Assembly: GCA_964304625.1 (NCBI GenBank)
Contig: OZ199840.1
Span: 3,286,001 to 3,350,000, forward strand
Reading direction: 5' to 3'
DNA from: Kudoa neothunni
Lineage: Eukaryota; Cnidaria
DNA length: 64,000 bases
The translations under genes were made by a program, and so were the position numbers. The first letter of the stretch is position 1; every line of letters starts with the position of its first letter. The notes below the pieces were generated by a model that saw only the letters and a list, made by a program, of their open reading frames with translations, had not been told where the DNA came from and did not search any database. Positions 39,501 to 49,358 of the stretch are shown piece after piece.

Positions 39501-40213
39501 AAGATTGTCTTGTGGTTGCACTTCTTGATTGGTTTAAAAGTAAGCATGATACTTTGTCTAATGATTGTAATGAAACGCTAGATGAATTTATAATATTACT
39601 TACTGATTCACCTATCTGTTCGTTTTGCCAGAAAAACATGTATTTTAAAAAGTCAACCGCTCCTAATTCGATAGAAAAAATGAATAGCGCTGAAATTACT
39701 GATACCTTTACCTGTGAACAATGTCGTATTCAACACCGTTTTCCACGTTACATTAATCCCTTATCAATTATCGGTAAATATAAAATTTTACGTTTTAATT
39801 TGATTTTTTAAAAAGATACAAAAATTGGTAATCGTAAAGAATTTGCGATTGCATTTACGTGTATATGTCGAGTGTTTGATCTACACGTTCGATATGTGGT
39901 AGATATCTCTGGTTTCGTTTGGAATGAGGTTTATTCGAGCAATTTTAAACGATGGATACATGTTGATTGTTGTGAGAATTTCTATGACAAACCACTCATT
40001 TATGAGGATGAATGGGGAAAAATCTTTAAATGCACCCTAGCCTATTCTTATTCCGAAGTAAAGGATATCACTTACCGTTACACCAAAAATCCCACGACAA
40101 TTATATACGAGCGGAGCAGGTATTTCAATAAAATGCTCCAATTTCTCATTAATAATATTAACAATACAGTAATAGATTCACATAAAACTAAATTTATACC
40201 TAATGTTCCATGA
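36509..40213 (+). CDS. PNGase/NGLY1-like protein with lost catalytic Cys and His
   Basis: Seven exons: 36509-36618, 36680-36755, 36828-36980, 37023-37271, 39109-39282, 39329-39773, 39816-40213; 1605 bases, 534 residues. Domain order: a thioredoxin-like N-terminus (about 1-95) without CxxC; a PUB domain (about 130-225, with the NTMLLIGFEMNEDKIYYPF stretch that matches PUB domains that bind p97); then a transglutaminase-like core (about 310-480). The core keeps zinc pairs CSFC (351/354) and CEQC (383/386), RFPRYINP, RYVVDISG, VWNEVY and KRWIHVDCCE. Family members use a Cys-His-Asp triad to release N-glycans from misfolded glycoproteins. Aligned without gaps, the Cys position is Ala415, the His position is Phe436, and Asp453 remains; a further C-G-R-C pair reads I-G-N-R. 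No PAW domain follows. All phases close, so this is an intact gene for a likely pseudoenzyme. The exon 2 donor (GTTGGT) is weak. Confidence 0.87.
37272..39108 (+). other. 1.8-kb intron of the PNGase-like gene
   Basis: The only long intron in the gene. It starts with GTAAGT and ends ATATATAG. It splits the PUB domain between Met196 and Asn197. Very AT-rich; I found no coding remnant, but its size against neighbours of about 40-70 bases suggests an old insertion. Confidence 0.6.
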
Positions 40214-40942
40214 TATGTAGTTAAAGGAGCGATTTTGTGACAAAGATCGACTGAATTCTTCTGAGATGTCCGCACGTGAAGATATCGAAATGATTTTTCG
40301 TGAAAAACAGCCATGATGAAATGGAAAAAAAGATTCTTTCTTCAACATAAAAATGATCCTGAATTATCTTAATTTCGAGAAATTTTGATTCTCTCTGATT
40401 TTCTGACTGAATAAATATTTCCAAATTGGTTACAACATTTTTCATTCTAGTATTTTATTTTGTGAGTGTTTTCTTGTTCGGCTTCAAAATAATGTTGAAA
40501 ATCGTTCCAAAATATTTAATTAGGTATATCCAGTATTTTTATTCCTAAGATTATTCAGCATTGAAAATATTCCATTGAGATAACAATTTTACTCATAAAA
40601 CTCGAACTGCACAACGTTGCTTAGGGATGATTTCGCCTAGAGACTAGAGACGTTTTTTAATAGCATTCAAAATATATATTAAAGTTTCGAATTAACCCAT
40701 AGATGAAAAAAAACTAAAAATGTTCATGTGACATACTATCAACGATTTGGATTAACCCAATTTAAATTATGATCATTTCTGTGAAGGAAAGTATCAATCC
40801 CAGCGTTCATTTTAAAATTTTGTGGACCGGCACCAACGCCAAATAATTTATTGTCACTGTCATATTTTGTTGCATTTCCAAATTATTTAAATCCTGTCAA
40901 CCCTCAAATGATCACGCTCAAAAAACTTACGCGTGTAACCAT

Positions 40943-40963
40943 GGGGGTACCTGAGGTACCCCC
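40943..40963. repeat. Perfect hairpin with 9-base arms
   Basis: GGGGGTACC, loop TGA, GGTACCCCC. GC-rich arms are striking in this AT-rich setting. The design recalls the palindromes just inside the piggyBac termini of this window, so it may mark a relic terminus. Confidence 0.8.
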
Positions 40964-41276
40964 AGAAATTTTCTATGATAGTGATTGTATTTTCTCGCAA
41001 TTTTTTAAATTTAAAAATAGTACATTTATGACTATTAAAAATGATATACGAATAATCAAATCAATAAGGGAATCAATAGGAAATTTCAAGAACGTTTCAA
41101 TAAGCATTACCAACATAATCTCTTACAATCAATCTTATGGTTAAGTTATAAGATAGATACAAATATTTCAAATCCTTTTCGATCGGTGGGAAATAAAAAA
41201 AATGCCTTCTGGTTATTCTCTTCACAAATAATAATAATAATACAAACGGCAATGCGTTCCGTGGGTTACTTACACG

Positions 41277-41292
41277 GTTGACATCGGTCAAC
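41277..41292. repeat. Hairpin with 6-base arms
   Basis: GTTGAC, loop ATCG, GTCAAC, read directly. Role unknown; may be chance. Confidence 0.6.
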
Positions 41293-42732
41293 TCTACGTT
41301 GATTGGTGGACTATATTGGATCTAATTCACTGAACGGAGTAAAAATGTGTTATGGTCCAAGTTTAAGTTAATGTTTATTTTTAGGGTTTTCTTATTAAGT
41401 TATATTTTCACAAAATTAGTTTATTCTTTTCTTCATTCAATTACTTTTGTGCCACAATAAATAATTATTTAAAGATGAATCGAAGTTGCATAATTTAATC
41501 CATTGTGATAATATTGCACATAGAGAGAAAATATGTATGGGCGTTATAGGACAAATTGAAGCGTAATATTTTAATAAATGATAAAAATTAATGAATATCA
41601 TAAAAACATATCAACAATATGATACCGCCGTTAATTATTAAAAACAAGCGCAAAAGCTTCCTTTCCTGGACAAGTAGATTAAAGTCTAAGTAGGGTGAGG
41701 TCATTTTAGGTTTAAAGTAAATTATAATTATTTTATCGCTCGTTTGAAGACAGTCTTGGTCGAAATAAACAGCATTAACACGATCATCTTTACTTTCTTC
41801 TTTATTGAATTTTATTTTTATTTAGAAATCATAAGTTCTTACAACTCATGTGGCGTATTAATCACTTCAACTAACCCGTCGATGAACTAACTAATCTAAA
41901 AATTTGTTAACACCGTTACATTTAATTATAACGTTCTAAAATCATTTTATGTTTATTTGAAAAATATTTAAAACTTTTTATCGATAATTAAACGTGCAAA
42001 GTAAATAATTTATTCACGTGTATCAAACTCCTGTTTAAACAACAAATCTTCGTTTACACCGAGCCTCGCATACGCACGGACGAATGTTGTAATTCGTCTT
42101 AAGTACGTTCAAAAGTAGAAAAGAATAAACTTTCAAATTTTCAGTTGTATTTAAATACAGAAAATTATAGTTATCTACGCATATCACTCAACTTTTTAAC
42201 GAATCGCGTGCAGTGGTAATCTCATTATCATCAGCGCTAATCTGTTTCCAAAAAATTTAAACTACAAATTCACCTCTTTATAAGAAAGTAGAAAACCCCG
42301 TTGTATTTATGTAATTACTTTTGTATTTTTTAAAGTATACTACGAAACTCAAATAGTCAAAAAAGTCTCTGTATAAGGAGAAGATTTATGCATACACACA
42401 CGGACACTACTACTTTATATAGTAGGAAGGATAGTAGATAGATTAATTCAAAAATATCGACCTCAATACGTTAAATTTAATGGATACTAAGTATAGTTTT
42501 AATTTGAAATAATAAAATTATTTTGATGTATCATGGAGGTTTACTTATGTCCCAGCTACTACTGGAAAATTTTCAATCTTATTATTATTTTTAACAACGA
42601 AAGATATACACGACTCATTGATAATAATAGTGCGAACCCGATTAAAAACCAAATAATGAAGGTAATTATTCATGAATTATCTAATACAACTGTAATCCAT
42701 CTTTTCTATTAAGAAGTTGAGTTGACCTGAAT

Positions 42733-44270
42733 ATGAAGTTTTATTTACCAACCTTCATCCATATTATTTCAATCTTCATACCTCTTTCTTATCTCACTAG
42801 TAATTCAACATTATAAAAACCTCATGCTCAGCAATTTTAGAAAGTACAAAATATGATTTTAGTATTGGAAGGGACCATAGAATACCATTAAGATCATATC
42901 CTATAAGATATTATCTTGACACAACAACAGCTACATGCAAAAAATTTGAATACAAAGGAGCTGGTGGGACTAACTTCAATAATTTCTCGTCGTTAGAGGA
43001 ATGCAACAAAGAATGTACATATAAACTTTTTGATCTATATCTATAATGATTTAGTTGAATATGACTATGCGAGCCGCGTTGATGTTTGCACAGATACGAG
43101 CATTTCTTCAAGTGAACTTACTGACCATGGTAGCGACGAATTCAACGTTTGTGGGAAAACACCAATCGAAAGATATTATTACATAAAAAATACCAATACA
43201 TTAGAATGTAAGAAATATAATTATAAGGGATGTAATGAGCCAAAGAATTCGTTTCCAAGTGAAGATGCATGCAAGGGCATGTGTGCAAGTAATGTATTAT
43301 TCATCTATGCTATATTTAATTAAAAGTAGCAAAGGACACACCCCTCCAAAAACCCAACAAAGTCGACTGCGATGTGGGAGCTATTTTAACTTCAAATAAT
43401 GTTAGTGAAACAGAAATCAAGATCGTACGTGACAAGGAAAAGTCCACCTGTGTCCATGCGATCGTTGATAAAAATCCAAACCTACGAGGTGTATTTAGTT
43501 CTTTTACTCAGTGCCAAAAAACATGTCATAACAGTATAATATATTAATTAAATAAGATTAATAAGTGAATTTAGTTGATGCTGCAGCAATCAAAAGATGT
43601 GAATCTGCCCCATACCAACCAACAACCGAGGGGCATATAACAACCAAATACTACTACAATTCAACAAATAAATTCTGTATGCAAATGTTGACTGTTGATA
43701 TTGAAGTAGATTCAACCAAAAATTATTTCGATACAGCTGGAGAATGTATTAGTGCCTGCCCTGCTCGTATATTTCTTTTATTATTTATAATTATATAATT
43801 TAATGTTTAAAGTTAACGATAATGATACAGTTGGTACCTTGCCGGATATGCCCACTGTATGCAGCGAACCAAAAGAACCTGGTAACGGAAATGAAGCAAG
43901 CACAATGCCAAGATGGTATTACGATGATACACAAAAAGCGTGTAAAAGATTTGCATATACTGGAATTGGTGGAAATATGAATAACTTCGAAAGCGAAGCT
44001 CTTTGCAGTTACATTTGCATCGAAGGAGTAAATGAAATTACTTTACCCGAACCAACAACTACTCCAGCCACTACAACTGAAACTACTACGACTACTACAA
44101 ATAACGACGATTCTGCATCAAACTCTTCAGACGACCAATCTGACCCATCTGACTCATCATCATCTGATGAGTCAGATGATTCCCATAAAAATGAAGATAC
44201 AGAAAGTGAACACTCAGTTGAAACAGTGGAGGAACCCGAACAACTGGCTGATGTCCGTCATATGGAATAA
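42733..44270 (+). CDS. Secreted protein with five Kunitz-like modules and acidic Thr/Ser tail
   Basis: Six exons: 42733-42799, 42841-43014, 43055-43288, 43327-43533, 43566-43766, 43813-44270; 446 residues. Exon 1 encodes a signal peptide (MKFYLPTFIHIISIFIPLSY). Exons 2-5 each start and end in phase 1 and carry one Kunitz module; exon 6 carries a fifth plus a tail rich in Thr, then Ser, Asp and Glu (TTTPATTTETTTTTT and following), probably O-glycosylated and extended. Kunitz domains normally have six Cys in three bonds and inhibit serine proteases. Only module 2 (about 88-158) keeps all six. Modules 3, 4 and 5 keep C5, C30, C51 and C55 but lack C14 and C38; module 1 has only C30 and C51. Aromatic YY before C30 is kept in modules 1, 2, 4 and 5. 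Introns are 32-46 bases. I infer an extracellular protein in which most modules are no longer classical inhibitors. Confidence 0.85.
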
Positions 44271-44293
44271 CCTTATGCAATTATTACTTCTGA

Positions 44294-44299
44294 AATAAA
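44294..44299 (+). terminator. Polyadenylation signal AATAAA
   Basis: AATAAA 24 bases after the stop codon of the Kunitz gene. The same hexamer is common in this AT-rich DNA, so only its position supports it. Confidence 0.45.
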
Positions 44300-46356
44300 A
44301 TATTTTATTATTTTTATAATTTATTAGTAAACTTATTTATTGATAACTTTCTTTTTATAGCGTAGGCATAGATCTAATAATTATATCATTAGGATATTTT
44401 CCATTAAATTAGAAATGTTTTTTAAAATATTTTAAGCTAAGTTTATATTTTGAATATGCACAATTACTTCTTTTAAAGGCCAGTAGTGCTATAATGAAAG
44501 TTTAATTTTATCAAATTATAAAAAATAAATTCTAATTATATGTCGTCTTAACGATAACTAGCGCAAAAGCCCCGATTCGTGATGGCTTCCTCGCCCAATC
44601 AAAAAGGCTTTAGTCTGGTCCAGGTTTTAGCCTATTTGATTTCTAAGTAAATAGCGCGGATGCCCATTTGAGTCTGGTACAGTGTGAGGGAAAATTTTAA
44701 CTTTTAATTTTATTTTTAAAGGAGAAATTTTACGGGTGAGTTAATTTAATCTGCACTTTAAACCCTGTAAATTTTATTTTTCTATTTTAATTTATGCATT
44801 TTAGAGCTTGTCATTATTTTTACAATATGATGATTTAGATAAACGAAATTATGCGCACACTTTCTGTTCAAATATAAATAGAGGTATGGAGAGAAATTAA
44901 TGGGTAATTTTAACTGTATTTTACAATTGACCAAAACTATGATGAACTTAATTTAAGAGAAATGTAATTAGCGATTAAAGTTCAGCTATTTATGAAATAA
45001 AATCATTAAGTAATTTAAATAGGACTTTGAGTTATTTTAAAAATTTTGCGATAAAAATTAATCTGTCTAATTATAAAATTTACTATTAGTCTACAAACGA
45101 TAAAAAAATAAAATCAACCTAAGGTGCGTCAGAAACAAAAATATTAATTGTTACTCCTTTTTCGCAATTTTATAATGATGCCAATGATTTTTTAAAAGCT
45201 GTGAGCGGTAACTTACGTGTTCACTATTGTAATAAAATTTCACGATGTATAAATAAATCCAACCTTGCTTTTTATCAAGAATATTTACTGGTTCAAAAAT
45301 ATACGCATTTAATTAACAAAATACGATTAAATCAAAAATGTAAAGGTGTTTTTGGTTTGAAAAATTACAATAATGCTTAAATATTAACTGGTTTTTTGAA
45401 GGAGGGCACCCTTTTAAAAATCAACGTATTGTTTGATTGTCCCAAAAACATTTCTTCATATTGAACTATTTCAGATTAACGAAAATTTCGTGAAAATATC
45501 GGTTAGATCGAATAGATCAATAATTTCTTATTAACTTACATGGCACGTATTGGAGGGGACTGTATTTTGTGCAAAAGTAATCGTGAATATTAATTCTTAA
45601 ACTACGTATATAATGAGATGTCGCATATTTTCATCCAACTTTTATATCATAATGAATTATTTTTAGCGATAAGAAAATTATTTATTGACTTGAATATTAA
45701 CCATAAGGTCTGGGGCAAGGAATAATTAGGTTACTAAGAATTTAAACATTATTTAAAAAATTATCTCATCTATTATAAACTTATCGAATTAGTTATGCCA
45801 GTTTTTTTGCACGAAAGTTTAGGAAAACCAAAAAATTAGTAAATACTTATCGAAAGACATATATAGTTTCAATCTCAATCGATATATTTGATAAAAAGAA
45901 ATTTTCACATCTCAAGAATTCCAATGGAGCATAATTTTCTTTGAGAAGTTATCACAAAAATTTAATTATTTGAAAACTCTACTCACTTCTTACATCGTTT
46001 TTAGAATGCGTATAGAGACCCAAATTATTCCAACATAGAAACAATTTTAATCTCGAATTATGTGTTTTATTTAAAATGATCATAAGTCTTTTTGCTTAAA
46101 ATGTTTCTTTAGTGTTTGAAAAATGAATCTGTATCTAAAATAATTAGGTTATGACATAAACTTTAAAGAAAATGCCACATCTCTTGTAAATCTGATGTTA
46201 ATAGTTTTATTTGTCTTGAAATTACTCCGAACAGGCATAAGTAAAATTTTTAGAATATTCTATACCACAATTAAGAAATTCTTTTTCTATATAATGAGTA
46301 AAAATCTATTTTAATTCGGCTATCACTCCGAAGTAAACCAATATCAATATTATGCA
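44300..46356. other. mostly gene-free region
   Basis: AT-rich DNA. The only notable open stretch is 45126-45380 on the plus strand, described separately. Confidence 0.45.
45126..45380 (+). other. Unassigned open frame, possible exon
   Basis: Eighty-four sense codons open to TAA without an ATG, preceded by a CCTAAG that could be a 3' splice site. It starts ASETKILIVTPFSQFYND and has ordinary amino-acid composition with a beta strand then a helix, unlike most chance frames here. No upstream exon with a start was found. It could be a terminal exon or a transposon relic. Confidence 0.3.
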
Positions 46357-48417
46357 CAGTGTTGCCAACGATGTCCGATTTTTCTCTCACGCTTAATTTT
46401 GAAATGGCCGGCGCATCAAAAAACATTATAATAAAACCAGCCATTTGTCGTGCATTTAAATAAAAATGGAAAACTAATAGATCTTGGCTTCAGTACGAGA
46501 AATCTTCAAATAGATGTTTTCGTAGTTGGTATAATACTTCATTTCAGCTTAAAGTATCAGCAGTTGAAGATCATGAAAGTTATAAATATTAACAACAACA
46601 ATAATTATATTTCTGCTTTAGATTCTAAGAGATTTATCAATATTAAATCTAGAATGAACTCACCAAAAATATATGAAAACAAACATGTTTTCAGATCAAA
46701 AACATCTGTTAATACCAAAATATCAGAAATACGATTTTCGGCATCAATTGCCATACATACTCCTATTGTAGCTGCGGACCATTTAGGAATTATTATGAAG
46801 CAGGTTATGTGTACAAATACAGACTTCAAATCTTGAAAAGGACTTTAATGTTCATCGCACCAAATGTTCTGCTATCATCAATAATATATATGAACTAATT
46901 TTTACATATTTTATTTTTATTTAAGGTAACATCAAAATCAATCAAGATGAAATTGAAATATGACTTAGAGGTTCAACCATTTTCAATTTTAATTGATGAA
47001 TGGCCAGACAAATATAAAACCTCACTTGGGCATAGTCGTTTTATTCTATTCTTCTGTGAAGAAAACAGTTGTAACTCGACTGCTTAAAATTAAGGAAATT
47101 GAAAGAACAGGCGCAGAAACTATTTTTAACAGCCTTGATAGCTCGATTGCATCATTTGGACTAAACTACAAGAATTTAATAGGATATGGATCTGATGGAG
47201 TTTCTGTTATGACCGGGATAAATAATAGTGTTTGGACTCGAATACTTAACAAAAATCCAAATGTAACTTGGTTTACTTGTATATGCCATTCGCTCAACAA
47301 AGCTGCTGAAGAAGCGTTTTCTGAACTTCCACTAAACATAAGTGGTATTTTGAAAACTTTGTTGAGTCCTCCGTTTCAGATAACCTTGATGACGTAAATC
47401 CTCCCTTTAAAATGTACACTCAAATAAGATGGCTTTGTAGAAGTGAAATAATTGAGCGCCTGATCAATAATTGGGACATTTTTGTTCAATATTTTACAAG
47501 TATCTTACCCGAACTTAAAGCTAATCAAAAATATCAAGCACAAGTTATCCTTGACCCCCGAAAAAATACTGAGTATAAGAAGCTGTTCATTTTTGTCTCC
47601 CATTATAAAACTACTGGAGGAAAAAAATAAGCCATTTCAGATGAAATTTATTGATCCATATATTGCAACTGAATAAGTTAATTTATTGGTGAAATCTTTC
47701 AATTCTAGATTGTATTATCATTTGAAACAGTCAAAACACTTAAATGAAATCGATTATGGCTTTAAATTCATAGAATTAATTCCACAATTGGATACTAAAA
47801 TCTTGGCAAAGAGATGTCTTGAAAAAATATAGTGAATTAAGCGCTAGGGTTTTTAATTCATACGAGCATATCAAAAAAGTTATTTTTTTAAAACCAACCT
47901 ACATATTAAATCCAAACATTAAACCTCAATTTCATATGTTTCCAGATAATTCATTTAAGAACGAATTTGCTGATCAAGAATACAGACTAATTAACGAAGT
48001 TAATTGGAATCAATTTCTAGGGTGCGATGACGTTACAAAGTTGAGTTCACTCGAATTTTGGAGTAAAGTTTCTGAACATAGTGACTTTAATTCAATTGGA
48101 AAATATTGCATTTCATTTATTTTACTTCCCCTAAGCAACGCTTTCACAGAGAGAATATTTCCGTCTGCTGGAGCTATCAAGATTATCAGGAGAAATAAAA
48201 TGTTGTGTTCGACACTGGATAGCCTGGTCCGAATAAGAGAATTCTTCAATACATCAACTCACTGTTGCCATAATTTGATGTTACTGAAACAATGTTAAAT
48301 TTGCATAACATTAATATGTATAATTAGATATTTTTTGGTTTATTGATAAATTGTTCCATTTGCCCGAATTTCCTGGCAAAAATTTTGCCGAATGTCCGAT
48401 TAGGGTTGGCAGCGCTA
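46357..48417 (+). mobile_element. Decayed hAT element
   Basis: Left end CAGTGTTGCCAACG at 46357; right end reads GTTGGCAGCGCTA to 48417, whose complement begins TAGCGCTGCCAAC, an imperfect terminal inverted repeat. The transposase is split over three frames: about 46960-47397 (LIDEWPDKYKTSLG with the first Asp, then IGYGSDGVSVMTG and FTCICHSLNKAAEEAF), 47412-47690, and 47819-48298 (LLPLSNAFTERIFPSAGAIK, the hAT dimerisation region). This fits the ZMYM/SCAND3-like hAT group. Frameshifts make it inactive. No clean 8-base target duplication was seen. Confidence 0.85.
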
Positions 48418-48570
48418 ATTTCTTCCATATTTAAATATCTTGGGAAATACGACACTGCGTGATTAGAATGATTTTAAAGTTGAGCAGATGATATTTCATC
48501 AGGCCTATTCAAGGTAGCTTCCATCAATTCATCTGTACCTGTGGGCGTTTTTCTTTGGATAATCGATTTT

Positions 48571-48740
48571 ACGGTATTGGTGTAGTACACGGTTACGAAA
48601 ATTCGACCTCATAGCGTTCTCATTTTTTACGATTTTGTTACAGATCGTTATTATTAGATTTTGAAAATGGTGGAGCGAAAAATTCTTTTTAAATTTACAA
48701 TTCTACAATTTGTTAAAAATTCGACCTTAATCCTCATTAT
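48571..48740 (+). mobile_element. 3' fragment of IS630-type element, interrupted
   Basis: Bases 48573-48609 and 48716-48742 match, inverted, the stretch 53325-53375 that directly follows the transposase frame of the minus-strand IS630-type copy. The two parts are split by about 108 bases of unrelated sequence bounded by a direct repeat AAATTCGACCT (48599-48609 and 48718-48728). Confidence 0.6.
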
Positions 48741-49358
48741 GTTAGTGTAAGCAAAATTATGTCAACGATCGGTTTTTTAATTAGTTGTTTTTAATTAATT
48801 TAATAGTTCGTTTGGATTATTTTAAAAATTTAATGTATTTAATAATTTTTTCATGTCATTTTGAGTTGCACTGAATCATCCTCTCTACATCTTAACTTAA
48901 GTGAATTTGAAGTATGAAGAAAGCTTACAATATCAGATGAAAGTCATCTATAATATTTTTACTAAATAATCACCATTTATGAATAATTTTTAATTTATAA
49001 ATTTTTTATGACATTTTTATTTCCTATTTCTGAAGCTATTGAATTATTTTTGCTGAAAGATTCGTTGGAGTTTTTGTAATCAAAATATGTTTCATCATTT
49101 ATTGTTTTATTTTGTAGATTATTATTAGAAAAATATCTTAGGCCAAAATTTACATTATTTTGCCGTGCAAAACCTATTCAAGGTCGTGAATTCAATGTTC
49201 ATTATATTTCTTATGTTTTAGTTTATTCTTAGTATGTAACCTTATTCATTCAATGCGTGATATTTGTTTAAAAATAATATAATCCTTTAAAAATCATGTA
49301 GCTTTAAAATTTTTACTTTATTTAGATTTTTTCCGTAATTATAAATGTAACCGTTGTA

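Larger units (their letters stand above)
40214..42732. other. gene-free region with hairpins
   Basis: No accepted gene. Short ORFs at 40851-41144 and on the minus strand show no family signal. Two palindromes (40943-40963 and 41277-41292) are listed separately. An ORF from about 42533 has no match. Confidence 0.45.

Noticed and set aside
44032-44298. Plus ORF rich in Leu, Gln and Thr
   Set aside because: Frame-shifted reading of the Thr/Ser/Asp-rich tail of the Kunitz gene.
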